Shown here in pieces: positions 45,009 through 53,637 of a DNA stretch of 59,248 nucleotides. Origin of the DNA: an uncultured Granulicatella sp. (GTDB lineage: Bacteria; Bacillota; Bacilli; Lactobacillales; Aerococcaceae); the NCBI RefSeq assembly GCF_938030755.1, contig NZ_CALHIF010000071.1, positions 1 through 59,248 of the forward strand. The letters run 5' to 3'. The notes under the pieces are model-generated. The model was not told the DNA's origin, did no database searches, and saw only the letters and a list, made by a program, of their open reading frames with translations. The first letter of the stretch is position 1; each line of letters starts with the position of its first letter. The translations under genes and the position numbers were made by a program.

Positions 45009-45037
45009 AATTTACCTTATTTTCAGTAAAATTGCAA
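45009..45037 (-). promoter_or_regulatory. Promoter of rpsO
   Basis: On the minus strand TTGCAA (complement of 45032-45037) and TAAATT (complement of 45009-45014) with a 17-base spacer. The leader of about 90-100 bases contains short complementary segments (GTAC repeats) that could fold into an S15-responsive structure, which I cannot verify. Confidence 0.6.
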
Positions 45038-45042
45038 GCTTC

Positions 45043-46644
45043 TTAATCTATTTTTTGAATATCTACACGATTAAAATATGCATGATTTGGTTTTAATGGT
45101 TGGCCTGCCATTAATTCATCTACAGTCACCAATTCATAACCTTCTGCTTGTAAGTATTCAATAATCGTTGGTAGTGCTTCTACTGATTCTTCGTGAATAT
45201 CATGCATCAATAAGATTCCGCCATTATGTGCATTTTCCTTAATATGCTGAATTGTCTTGGCTGCATCTCTATATTTCCAGTCTAGCGAGTCAATCGACCA
45301 GTTCACTATAGCAATACCTGCTTGATCCGCTACCATTTTATCAAAACCACCATATGGCGGACGCAAACTCATTGGTCTTAAACCACCTGATGCTTTGGCA
45401 ATGAGGTCTGAAGTATTATGAACCTCTTTATACACTTCGTCTGCTGATTTCTTTGGTAATAACGGATGACTATAACTATGGTTTCCAAGTTCGTGCCCTT
45501 CAGCTACAATTTGCTTAATAATAGACTCATTACCTTCTACATGACTACCAACGATATAAAACGTTGCATGAGCGTTATATTTTTTTAGAATTTCTAATAC
45601 TCTTGGTGTTGTTTCAGATCGAGGCCCATCATCAAACGACAACGCAATTCTCTTCTTACCTAGTTTTTCTTTAACAGTTGCAAGGTATTGTGTATAATTC
45701 TCTTTCTCTGTTTCCGGAATCATATTTTCATTCATATAAGCAAAAAGCTCTGTAAAAGGAATTGTCCATTCTGCATCTGAATCGTTTGTGTCTTTGTATT
45801 TTATACGAATTCCATTTTGAATGATTGACGTATCTAGTTTCTTCCAATTGTTATCTTTAAATTGAGAAGTAGTTTTTTCTGTTTGCTCATCAGATAGTCC
45901 ATTTGCTTTAGATTCATCTAATGCTTTCTTCACAAAGAAGTTAGATACTGCTAAATCATTATTAAATAGTTTTGAAATTTCAAATGGTTGTAAAGAATCT
46001 GCGAAAACAAGTTGGTGTGTTAACTCAGAAAATTCCAACTGTTCAAAACCACGATCCTTTTGTTGATATACAGATACATAGTAATGAATATCATTCACGT
46101 TCGAAACAACCTTTGTTTGATAAGCTTTCAAGAAAATCAAAGTTTTCTTAGAGGCTCCCGCGTATTTTTCTAGCACCGTTTGTTTTAAAGTCGAAATCTG
46201 CTCAGCAATGGAAGCAACTTCATTTCCAGAACTATCTGTAGGGATTAATTCCTGAATTTCAATATTGCCATTCGTTTCATCTTTAACCGTAAAATTTTCG
46301 TTATATTTTTTTGTATCGTCTTGTTCAACTTGAATAATACGTTTTAATTCTTCTTCATTAAATTGATCTGCCATAATACGATGAATCGTTAATAATTCAA
46401 ATACTAAAATAGCTAGAGTCAAAACTCCTATCACCCAAAAAATGGTTTTAGGAATTTTCTTTTTCGGTCTTTTCTTTTTTGAATCCTTCCCACCGAATCG
46501 TTGGTTCTCTTGATTCTCCTCTTGAACTGCCTCTTCCTTCAAATCAGTCTCTAGCATTTCTTCAGGATTTTTTGTATATTTATTTTCTTTTTTTTGATGT
46601 TTTTCTTTGCCATTATTGGCTCTTCGTTGAATGACCTTCTCCAT
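45043..46644 (-). CDS. Membrane-anchored polysaccharide deacetylase (PgdA-like)
   Basis: Cell-surface NodB-family deacetylase, probably acting on peptidoglycan GlcNAc to give lysozyme resistance. It has a charged N-terminal cytoplasmic region, a membrane segment near 67-90, an extracellular domain of unknown fold (about 95-320) and the NodB domain (about 325-515). Metal and catalytic motifs are SFDDGP, HSYSHPLL, RPPYGG and LLMHDIH. The ATG at 46644 is chosen for the AAGGGG upstream. The frame opening at 46698 would start inside perR. It lies 23 bases after perR and is probably cotranscribed. Confidence 0.9.
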   Translation of the reverse strand: MEKVIQRRANNGKEKHQKKENKYTKNPEEMLETDLKEEAVQEENQENQRFGGKDSKKKRPKKKIPKTIFWVIGVLTLAILVFELLTIHRIMADQFNEEELKRIIQVEQDDTKKYNENFTVKDETNGNIEIQELIPTDSSGNEVASIAEQISTLKQTVLEKYAGASKKTLIFLKAYQTKVVSNVNDIHYYVSVYQQKDRGFEQLEFSELTHQLVFADSLQPFEISKLFNNDLAVSNFFVKKALDESKANGLSDEQTEKTTSQFKDNNWKKLDTSIIQNGIRIKYKDTNDSDAEWTIPFTELFAYMNENMIPETEKENYTQYLATVKEKLGKKRIALSFDDGPRSETTPRVLEILKKYNAHATFYIVGSHVEGNESIIKQIVAEGHELGNHSYSHPLLPKKSADEVYKEVHNTSDLIAKASGGLRPMSLRPPYGGFDKMVADQAGIAIVNWSIDSLDWKYRDAAKTIQHIKENAHNGGILLMHDIHEESVEALPTIIEYLQAEGYELVTVDELMAGQPLKPNHAYFNRVDIQKID

Positions 46645-46667
46645 TCTCCACGACCCCTTATTAAATA

Positions 46668-47102
46668 CTATTTTTCTTTTTTCTGACAGTCCGGACAAAC
46701 ACCATAAACTTCCATTCGATGTCCTCTAACTTTAAACCCTGTTAATTGTTCTGCTGCTTTTTCAACATCATCTAAGACTGGATAATATAAATCCACTACT
46801 TTCCCACAAACATCGCAAACAGCATGATAGTGCTGTCCTAAATCAAAATCGTATCGACTGGCACTATCTCCATACATTAATTCCTTAACTACACCCTCTT
46901 TAATAAACAGGTTTAAATTATTATATACTGTCGCCACACTGACTTGAGGATATTCTCTTGTTAATTCAGTAAAAATTTCTTCCGCAGTTGGATGAGTATC
47001 TACACTAGCTAAAAATTCTAGCATTGCCACTCTTTGAGGAGTAATACGAACTCCTTTACTACGTAACTTCTTCACTACTTGATTAATTTCTTCTTTTCTC
47101 AT
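46668..47102 (-). CDS. perR: Fur-family peroxide-stress regulator PerR
   Basis: Metal-dependent repressor of 144 residues. Winged helix RITPQRVAMLEFL ... VSVATVYNNLNLF, then the dimerisation domain. Regulatory metal ligands of PerR are present: His near 37 (HPTAEEI), the Asp of SRYDF, HYH, and the Asp of VVDLYY. That Asp pair distinguishes PerR from Fur and Zur. Structural zinc is held by CxxC pairs CDVC and CPDC. It lies upstream of the polysaccharide deacetylase gene, possibly linking peroxide stress to wall modification. Confidence 0.88.
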   Translation of the reverse strand: MRKEEINQVVKKLRSKGVRITPQRVAMLEFLASVDTHPTAEEIFTELTREYPQVSVATVYNNLNLFIKEGVVKELMYGDSASRYDFDLGQHYHAVCDVCGKVVDLYYPVLDDVEKAAEQLTGFKVRGHRMEVYGVCPDCQKKEK

Positions 47103-47187
47103 AAATTTCCCTAATTTCTAAAACATATTACGTCGATTTTGATACTTTATTCTCTCAAATTTCCAGAAAAAAATCAAGACATACATT

Positions 47188-47222
47188 TAATATTTTTGTA
47201 ACATTGTAATATTTTTGTAACA
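47188..47222. repeat. Two 16-bp direct repeats upstream of perR
   Basis: TAATATTTTTGTAACA occurs exactly twice (47188-47203 and 47207-47222) with three bases between, about 90 bases before the perR start. The repeats could be a regulator binding array. They do not match the known PerR box. Confidence 0.7.
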
Positions 47223-47252
47223 AAAAAGATTTGCCCCTGTAATAGGGCAAAT
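47223..47252 (-). terminator. Terminator after the DJ-1 family gene
   Basis: Perfect 8-bp stem (47229-47236 with 47245-47252), followed on the minus strand by CTTTTTTG. Confidence 0.8.
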
Positions 47253-47262
47253 ATTTCTACTA

Positions 47263-47817
47263 TTATTTTTTAAAAAGCTTATTGTATTGCATCCCTTCTC
47301 GAAGTGAAGAGGTATCTGTTCCTAATGCTTCTGCTATTGTATAAGCAAATTCGAAACTTGCAGCTGCACCACAACCCGTAATGATTTTTCCATCTTTTTC
47401 AACTATCGTTCCTGTATAAATTCCGTCATTAATTTCTTCTTCAAAACCGGGATAGCAAGTAAATTTTTTCTTTTTCAGCAATCCTGCCCTATGTAGAACA
47501 ATTGGCGCTGCACAGATTGCTGCAATAATTTTGCCTTTTTTCGAATATTCTTTCAGCTTTTGAATAAGAAACTCATTCTCTCTTAAGTGATGCGCCCCTG
47601 GAATTCCCCCTGGAAGAACTAAGGCATCTATTTGCGCCCAATAAAATGTCTCTAATTCATCATCTGCCTTCACTGAAATTTTATGAGAACCCGTAATGAC
47701 TTGTCCACCAATACCAACTGTATGAACAATATGACCTGCTCTTCTCAAAATATCAACTGTAGCAAGGCCTTCAATCTCTTCAAATCCTTCCGCTAAGAAT
47801 ACAACGACATTTGCCAT
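47263..47817 (-). CDS. DJ-1/PfpI-family protein (YajL/ThiJ-like)
   Basis: 184-residue class I glutamine-amidotransferase-like protein, linked in other bacteria to oxidative and carbonyl stress (glyoxalase or deglycase activity is debated). The nucleophile elbow AICAAPIVLHRAG holds Cys near residue 104, Glu in AEGFEEIE near 15 is the conserved acid, and LVLPGG is intact. It lies 14 bases after the HerA-like ATPase gene and is probably cotranscribed. PerR just downstream fits an oxidative-stress theme. Confidence 0.9.
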   Translation of the reverse strand: MANVVVFLAEGFEEIEGLATVDILRRAGHIVHTVGIGGQVITGSHKISVKADDELETFYWAQIDALVLPGGIPGAHHLRENEFLIQKLKEYSKKGKIIAAICAAPIVLHRAGLLKKKKFTCYPGFEEEINDGIYTGTIVEKDGKIITGCGAAASFEFAYTIAEALGTDTSSLREGMQYNKLFKK

Positions 47818-47831
47818 AGGACAGCCTCCTC

Positions 47832-49409
47832 TTATTTTTTGAACAAACCCATTACTCCGCGAGTAATCACTCGACCTACTTCACGTCCAACGCTAGACAT
47901 AATATTCTTCGTAAAGCGATCCATCGCAGAATCACCTTTCTTAGTTGCTGCTTGTCGTGCTTGACGTTCTAGTTCTCTTTCTTGACGTTCACGTTCTTTT
48001 TCTTCTAATTTAGCCTGTTTTTCAGCCTCTTTTTGTGCAAGAGCTTCTTGCTTTTCAGCTTCTTTACGTTCCGCTTCTGCTTGTTTTTCAGCTTCTCTTT
48101 GAGCTAAAACTTCTTCTTGCTCTTGTTGAAATTGTTGTTCTAATGCTAATAATTGCTCATGAGCAGACTCACGATCAAACATTTCTGCATATTTATCATA
48201 GAATGGAGATTGATTCACTAGTTGTTGACGAACAAATGCATCAACCGCATCTAATTTACTCTTTGGTGGGTAAATTGAAACCACTTCTGCAAAACTTGGA
48301 GATCCATCTTCCTGTAAAGTAGAAACTACCGCATCCCCTACTTTTAGATTCGTAATCACTGAAACTAAATCTTTCCCTTCTTCTTGACGGAAAGTTTCAG
48401 CTACTGCTTTTACATTCTTTTGCTCAGCTGGTGTAAACGCACGTAAGCCATGTTGGATTCGATTTCCTAACTGACTGGCTACCGCATTAGGAATATCCGT
48501 TGGATTTTGTGTTACAAAGAAAATACTAATTCCTTTCGAACGAATTAAACGTACAATTAATTCAATTTTTGCTTGTACAGCTGGGTTGCTCTGGTTGAAT
48601 AATACATGTGCTTCGTCAAAGAAGAATACTAGTTTTGGTTTATCTAAATCTCCTACTTCAGGTAAGTTTTCATATAACTCAGATAAGAACCATAATAAGA
48701 AAGTTGCATATAATTTAGGTGTTTGGAACAACTTTTCTGAAGATAATACATTGATGTTTCCACGTCCACTTGCATCTGTTTTAAATAAATCTCCAATTTC
48801 AAAAGCTGGCTCTCCAAAGAACTGATTTCCACCTTGTTGTTCTAACACTAATAAACTACGTAAAATAGTTCCAATCGATTGTTGGGCAATATTTCCATAT
48901 AAATTACGTAATTCAGAAGCATGAGCTCCCACATAATTTAACATTGCACGTAAATCTTTAATATCAATTAATAATAAACCTTGTTCATCAGCAACTTTAA
49001 ACGCAATATTTAAAATACCTTCTTGCGTTTCATTTAATCCTAACAGTTGAGATAATAAAATAGGGCCCATTTCTGAAATGGTTGTACGAATGTTAATTCC
49101 GTTTTCACCAAAAATATCCCAAAAAGCTACTGGATAAGAACTTGGTTCAAAATCTTCTACGTGTACTTTTTTTAATCGTTCGGCAATCTTTTCAGTTATT
49201 TCACCTTTTTCGGCAAGGCTAGCTAAATCTCCTTTAATATCAGAAAGTAATACAGGTACTCCAGCTTCACTTAATTGTTCAGCAAGAACTTTAAGAGTAA
49301 CAGTTTTTCCTGTACCTGTAGCTCCAGCAATTACTCCATGTCGATTTAATTTATTCGATAATAATTGAGCTGGCTTTGTTCCATATCCAAAAGAAATTGT
49401 TTGAGTCAT
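47832..49409 (-). CDS. HerA-like ATPase (DUF853, YjgR type)
   Basis: 525-residue P-loop ATPase of the HerA/FtsK group. Walker A GATGTGKT at 29-36, Walker B KLVFFFDEAHV near 262, sensor STLQEDGSP, and an arginine-finger candidate in FFVTQNPTDIP. Residues about 415-500 form a long Glu/Lys/Arg/Gln coiled coil. The C-terminal tail carries a basic segment. The cellular role is not established. It is predicted to be cytosolic and possibly DNA-linked. The start follows AAAGGAGGAG. Confidence 0.85.
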   Translation of the reverse strand: MTQTISFGYGTKPAQLLSNKLNRHGVIAGATGTGKTVTLKVLAEQLSEAGVPVLLSDIKGDLASLAEKGEITEKIAERLKKVHVEDFEPSSYPVAFWDIFGENGINIRTTISEMGPILLSQLLGLNETQEGILNIAFKVADEQGLLLIDIKDLRAMLNYVGAHASELRNLYGNIAQQSIGTILRSLLVLEQQGGNQFFGEPAFEIGDLFKTDASGRGNINVLSSEKLFQTPKLYATFLLWFLSELYENLPEVGDLDKPKLVFFFDEAHVLFNQSNPAVQAKIELIVRLIRSKGISIFFVTQNPTDIPNAVASQLGNRIQHGLRAFTPAEQKNVKAVAETFRQEEGKDLVSVITNLKVGDAVVSTLQEDGSPSFAEVVSIYPPKSKLDAVDAFVRQQLVNQSPFYDKYAEMFDRESAHEQLLALEQQFQQEQEEVLAQREAEKQAEAERKEAEKQEALAQKEAEKQAKLEEKERERQERELERQARQAATKKGDSAMDRFTKNIMSSVGREVGRVITRGVMGLFKK

Positions 49410-49500
49410 AATACTCCTCCTTTAAGTTTATTTCTACTCCTTAACAATAGTACAGAAAGCGCTAAAATTCCACTAAAATGTTAAGTTTTAATTAGATTAG

Positions 49501-49529
49501 TTGACTTGTTTTGAAGTTCAAAGTATATT
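49501..49529 (+). promoter_or_regulatory. Promoter of degV
   Basis: TTGACT (49501-49506) and TATATT (49524-49529) with a 17-base spacer, 39 bases before the start codon. Confidence 0.75.
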
Positions 49530-49568
49530 ACTCTTATATGAACTATACTACTAAAGGAGAATTCTCTT

Positions 49569-50411
49569 ATGAAATGGAAAATAATTGCGGATTCTGGTTG
49601 TGATCTACGTGAAATCGAGAATCTAGCAACAAATACTGAATATATTAATGTACCATTAACTGTCCAAGTGGGCGAGAAACATTATAAAGACGATGCAACA
49701 TTAGATATTGATGCTATGATGATTGAAATGTATGAATCAAAGGAAAAAACTGCTTCTGCTTGTCCCAGTCCAGATGCTTTTTTAGAGGCCTATAGAGGTG
49801 CTGAAAATGTTATTGCCATTACAATTACTGGTGGCCTATCAGGAAGCCAAAATAGTGCTCAATTAGCCAAAAATATGTTATTAGAAGAAGCCCCTGAAAC
49901 AAATATTGAAGTCTTCGATAGCCTTTCAGCAAGTGGTGAAATGGTTCTATTTGTCCAAAAGGCAAATGAACTGATTGCTCAAGGACTTTCTTTTGAAAAA
50001 GTAGTTGCAGCATTAAAAGAATACTTAGCAAGCACCAAGCTATTATTTGCACTTGCTCGTGTCGATAACCTAGTAAAAAACGGTCGATTAAATAAATTAG
50101 TCGGCGCCGTTATCGGAATGCTCAATATCCGCTTAGTCGGTAACGCTTCTCCAGAAGGAACACTAAACTTACTTCACAAAGCAAAAGGTCAAAAGAAAGC
50201 TGTTCAAGCAGTTTGGTCTGAAATGAAAAAAAATGGCTACAAGGGTGGTCGTGTGGTTATCAGCCACTGTAGTAACCCGGAAATCTGTGGCTTAATTCAA
50301 GCAGCTGTTCATAGCGAGTTCCCAGATGCGGATGTTTCTAGTATCCACACAAGCGGGGTCTGCAGCTATTATGCAGAACAAGGCGGAATCCTAATGGGAT
50401 ACGAAGCTTAA
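49569..50411 (+). CDS. DegV-family fatty-acid-binding protein (FakB-like)
   Basis: 280-residue two-lobed protein that binds a fatty acid and presents it to the fatty-acid kinase FakA in Firmicutes. WKIIADSGCDL at the N-terminus, TITGGLSGS near residue 88, and the ligand-shielding helix with RVDNLVKNGRL near 160 are typical. The C-terminal ISHCSNPE region is conserved. It is monocistronic, with a 15-bp terminator stem following. Which fatty acid is bound is unknown. Confidence 0.92.
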   Translation: MKWKIIADSGCDLREIENLATNTEYINVPLTVQVGEKHYKDDATLDIDAMMIEMYESKEKTASACPSPDAFLEAYRGAENVIAITITGGLSGSQNSAQLAKNMLLEEAPETNIEVFDSLSASGEMVLFVQKANELIAQGLSFEKVVAALKEYLASTKLLFALARVDNLVKNGRLNKLVGAVIGMLNIRLVGNASPEGTLNLLHKAKGQKKAVQAVWSEMKKNGYKGGRVVISHCSNPEICGLIQAAVHSEFPDADVSSIHTSGVCSYYAEQGGILMGYEA

Positions 50412-50425
50412 TCTTAAAAATACGA

Positions 50426-50464
50426 AAAGACTCTCTAATCCAAGTGATTAGAGAGTCTTTATTT
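50426..50464. terminator. Bidirectional terminator between degV and prfC
   Basis: Perfect 15-bp stem (50426-50440 with 50446-50460) flanked by A and T runs, serving both convergent genes. Confidence 0.95.
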
Positions 50465-50471
50465 GTATCTA

Positions 50472-52046
50472 TTAGAATAATGCTTTTAATTCGACTTCTG
50501 GATGTTTATCTTTGAACCAGTTTAAAGCAAATTGGTTTTCGAATAAGAAGACTGGTTGGTCAAAACGGTCGCGACATAATAAGTTTCGACTTGATGACAT
50601 ATTTGGATCCAGTTGTTCTTCGTCAATCCAACGAGCAATTTTACTTCCGATTGGAGTCATGACTACTTCAGCATTGTATTCATTTAATAAGCGGTATTGG
50701 AACACTTCGAATTGCAGTTGACCAACCGCACCAAGGATATATTCTCCTGTATGATATGTCTTGTACAATTGGATAGCTCCTTCTTGTACTAACTGCTCGA
50801 TTCCTTTATGAAATGATTTTTGCTTCATGACGTTCTTGGCAGAAACTTTATTAAAGAGTTCTGGCGTAAATTGTGGTAATGGTTCGAACTGCACAGCCCC
50901 TTTTCCTGAGTAAATCGTATCTCCGATTTGGAAGTTCCCTGTATCGTAAAGTCCAATAATATCCCCTGCAACGGCTGCTTTAACCGTTTCACGGCTATCT
51001 GCCATAAATTGTGTTGTATGAGATAATTTCATTTTCTTTTGCGAACGGTTCACGGTAATGTCCATCCCTGGAGTGAATTCTCCTGAACAGATACGCACAA
51101 ACGCAATACGGTCGCGGTGCGCTGGGTTCATGTTTGCTTGAATTTTGAAGATGAATCCTGTGAATTGTTCTTGTAGTGGATCTACAAGTTCCCCTGATTC
51201 TGTCTTCTTCGCTGATGGACTCGGCGCAAAATCAACAAACGCATCTAAGAATGTTTGAACTCCGAATCCAGTTAAGGCAGAACCGAAGAATACAGGCGTT
51301 AATTTACCAGCTGCAATCTTCTCTTCATCAAAAGCATTTCCTGCTTCTAATAAGAGTTGCGCGTCTTCGATTGCTTGGTTATAAAGTGTAGATTGTTTAA
51401 ACGCATAATCGCCGTCCACTTCCCCATCTTCGTTTAATGGTAAGAAGTCATTATCTTCGTTTTCTTCTGGGTGCATCAACTCAACACGTTTGTTGTAAAT
51501 ATCATATAAGCCAAGGAATGTTTTCCCCATCCCCATTGGCCAGTTCATTGGATACGCGTCAATTCCTAATACTTCTTCTAATTCCGCGATTAATTCCAGC
51601 GGTTCACGTCCATCACGGTCTAATTTGTTAATGAAAGTAAAAATCGGAATTCCACGCATACTACAAACTTCAAATAGTTTCTTTGTTTGTGGCTCAATCC
51701 CTTTAGCGCTGTCGATAACCATCACGGCACTATCCACAGCCATTAATGTACGATACGTATCTTCTGAGAAGTCCTCGTGCCCTGGTGTGTCCACGATATT
51801 AATATGGTTTCCATCGTATTCTACTTGCATGACTGAACTCGTAACAGAAATCCCACGTTGTTTTTCGATTTCCATCCAGTCAGATTTAGCAAACTTCCCT
51901 GTCTTCTTCCCTTTTACGGTACCAGCTTGACGAATCGCACCCCCGTATAAGAGTAATTGTTCTGTAATCGTTGTTTTCCCAGCATCTGGGTGGGAAATAA
52001 TCGCAAAAGTCTTGCGAGATTGTACTTCTTCTTTTAAATGTGACAT
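50472..52046 (-). CDS. prfC: Peptide chain release factor 3
   Basis: GTPase that recycles RF1 and RF2 from the ribosome after termination. The G-domain has SHPDAGKTTITEQLL near residue 19, DTPGHEDFSEDTYRTL near 81 and NKLDRDG near 138, followed by EF-G-like domains. Length 524. The ATG at 52046 is chosen because AAGGAGAGACTC precedes it. A frame opening at 52073 lacks a ribosome binding site. A perfect TATAAT 30 bases upstream marks the promoter. Confidence 0.95.
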   Translation of the reverse strand: MSHLKEEVQSRKTFAIISHPDAGKTTITEQLLLYGGAIRQAGTVKGKKTGKFAKSDWMEIEKQRGISVTSSVMQVEYDGNHINIVDTPGHEDFSEDTYRTLMAVDSAVMVIDSAKGIEPQTKKLFEVCSMRGIPIFTFINKLDRDGREPLELIAELEEVLGIDAYPMNWPMGMGKTFLGLYDIYNKRVELMHPEENEDNDFLPLNEDGEVDGDYAFKQSTLYNQAIEDAQLLLEAGNAFDEEKIAAGKLTPVFFGSALTGFGVQTFLDAFVDFAPSPSAKKTESGELVDPLQEQFTGFIFKIQANMNPAHRDRIAFVRICSGEFTPGMDITVNRSQKKMKLSHTTQFMADSRETVKAAVAGDIIGLYDTGNFQIGDTIYSGKGAVQFEPLPQFTPELFNKVSAKNVMKQKSFHKGIEQLVQEGAIQLYKTYHTGEYILGAVGQLQFEVFQYRLLNEYNAEVVMTPIGSKIARWIDEEQLDPNMSSSRNLLCRDRFDQPVFLFENQFALNWFKDKHPEVELKALF

Positions 52047-52075
52047 GAGTCTCTCCTTCGTGTTTATTCTCAAGT

Positions 52076-52081
52076 ATTATA
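52076..52081 (-). promoter_or_regulatory. -10 element of the prfC promoter
   Basis: TATAAT on the minus strand, 30 bases before the prfC start. The -35 region is weak. Confidence 0.5.
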
Positions 52082-52183
52082 GCTGATTTTCACAATTTTT
52101 AAAAGTTTAAAAACACCCTCTAGAAGGATTAGACAAAGTGCGGTATACTTAAAGACAGCAAAAATCTTTCAGGAGGTTTCTCA

Positions 52184-52639
52184 ATGTCGAAAGAATTACC
52201 AATTATTTATATTAGTTTAACCGGAAATACACATAACTTCGTCACTCGTTTAAGAGATCAATTACGCTTTATGGAGCCCTCTTTAAAAGTGACATTGACG
52301 AATGTTAAAGATCTTGTTAAAGGCCAAGAAGATTACTTCAAAGTAGGAAAACCCTTCGTTGCTTTTCTACCGACTTATTTAGAAGGTGGAAATGGCGTGG
52401 ATAATGGAGACGTTGAAGTCTTAACCAATCCGCTTGGTGATTTCCTCGCTTATGAACATAATTATGCACATTGCTTTGGGGTGATTGGTAGCGGAAATCG
52501 TAACTTTAATAAGCAATTCTGCCTCACCGCCCGTCAATATTCTGAGCGTTTTGGGTTCCCAGTGCTCGATGAATTTGAATTACGCGGAAGTAACCGCGAT
52601 GTAGAGCGCATTGCTGCAATGCTTCTTGAAAAAATCTAA
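52184..52639 (+). CDS. nrdI: Class Ib ribonucleotide reductase flavodoxin NrdI
   Basis: 151-residue flavodoxin-like protein that supplies the oxidant for assembling the manganese-tyrosyl cofactor of NrdF. ISLTGNTHNFV near residue 10 is the FMN phosphate loop. GNGVDNGDVE and GSGNRNFNKQFC near 105 are NrdI signatures. Usually it sits with nrdE/nrdF/nrdH, but here it stands alone between prfC and the peptidase gene. It has an AGGAGG ribosome binding site. Confidence 0.93.
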   Translation: MSKELPIIYISLTGNTHNFVTRLRDQLRFMEPSLKVTLTNVKDLVKGQEDYFKVGKPFVAFLPTYLEGGNGVDNGDVEVLTNPLGDFLAYEHNYAHCFGVIGSGNRNFNKQFCLTARQYSERFGFPVLDEFELRGSNRDVERIAAMLLEKI

Positions 52640-52646
52640 ACACACA

Positions 52647-52676
52647 AAAGGCCGCAGAAAATTTCTGCGAGCCTTT
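52647..52676. terminator. Bidirectional terminator between nrdI and pip
   Basis: Hairpin AAAGGC-CGCAGAAA / TTTCTGCG-GCCTTT with a bulged A, flanked by A and T runs. Confidence 0.85.
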
Positions 52677-52680
52677 CTTT

Positions 52681-53637
52681 TTATTTAAAGTAAGTTTTGC
52701 ATTTTTCACTAAAACCAACTAACGCTTCCATCGTAGCGGGTTCCATTGCGGTATGACCTGCCGCTTGTGCAAAGATGAGTTCTGTGCCATCAACTGCTTG
52801 AGCGAGTTCAAACGCCGCACTTGGCAGGCAATCCACATCATAACGCCCATGTACGATATGCATTGGAATCCCCTTGAAGGCATCCACATGATTCAAGATG
52901 AAATTATCATCTTCTACAAAGCAGTGATGATAGAAGAAGTGACATTCCATTCGCGCAATTGTAAGAGCCCCGCGAATACCTGCTTCATCCCAGACAATTG
53001 GATCATACGGAATCAACTTCACGAGACCATGTTCCCACTCTGCCCATGCGCGCGCTGCCTCCAAACAAATCGATTCATCGTCTGAGGTCAAGCGTTTGTA
53101 GTACGCATTCACCAGTTCTCCTTGTTCTTCAAGAGGAATTGGTGCTTTAAACTTCTCGAAGTTCTCTGGATAAAAATGAGACGCCCCATCTTGATATAAC
53201 CAATCTACATCGCTTTGACGACCAAGGAAGATCCCACGAAGCATCAATCCTACGACGCGTTCACGGTGTGCAATCGTGTAATGTAAGGCTAGCGTTGTTC
53301 CCCAGCTACCACCAAAGACAAGCCACTTATCAATCCCTAATGTGGTACGAATCTTCTCTATATCCGCTACTAAATCATGTGTCGTATTCTCTTCTAACGA
53401 TGCAAAAGGTGTACTCTTTCCACATCCACGTTGATCAAATTGGATAATACGATAAAATTCTGGATCAAAAAACTGACGATTTACAGGAGATGAGGCTCCT
53501 CCTGGTCCGCCGTGTAAAACAACAACTGGATGTCCTAATGGATTTCCTGATTCTTCTACATAAATTGTATGCAATTCACTGACTGGAATCATATGTTCGT
53601 TATAGATTTCGATTTCTGGATATACCTCTATTCTCAT
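52681..53637 (-). CDS. pip: Proline iminopeptidase
   Basis: Alpha/beta-hydrolase peptidase (S33) that removes N-terminal proline. Oxyanion motif HGGPGG near residue 43, nucleophile elbow GGSWGTTLA near 110, Asp in VHGRYDVDC near 269 and His in AAGHTAMEP near 298. Length 318 is usual. It overlaps the upstream uracil-DNA-glycosylase-like gene by one base (TAATG). Its role is peptide utilisation in the cytosol. Confidence 0.94.
   Translation of the reverse strand: MRIEVYPEIEIYNEHMIPVSELHTIYVEESGNPLGHPVVVLHGGPGGASSPVNRQFFDPEFYRIIQFDQRGCGKSTPFASLEENTTHDLVADIEKIRTTLGIDKWLVFGGSWGTTLALHYTIAHRERVVGLMLRGIFLGRQSDVDWLYQDGASHFYPENFEKFKAPIPLEEQGELVNAYYKRLTSDDESICLEAARAWAEWEHGLVKLIPYDPIVWDEAGIRGALTIARMECHFFYHHCFVEDDNFILNHVDAFKGIPMHIVHGRYDVDCLPSAAFELAQAVDGTELIFAQAAGHTAMEPATMEALVGFSEKCKTYFK

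Noticed and set aside
47832..48180. Repetitive EAEKQ-type coding repeats in the HerA-like gene as a DNA repeat element
   Set aside because: The pattern is explained by coiled-coil heptads in the protein. The DNA units are too diverged to be a separate repeat.
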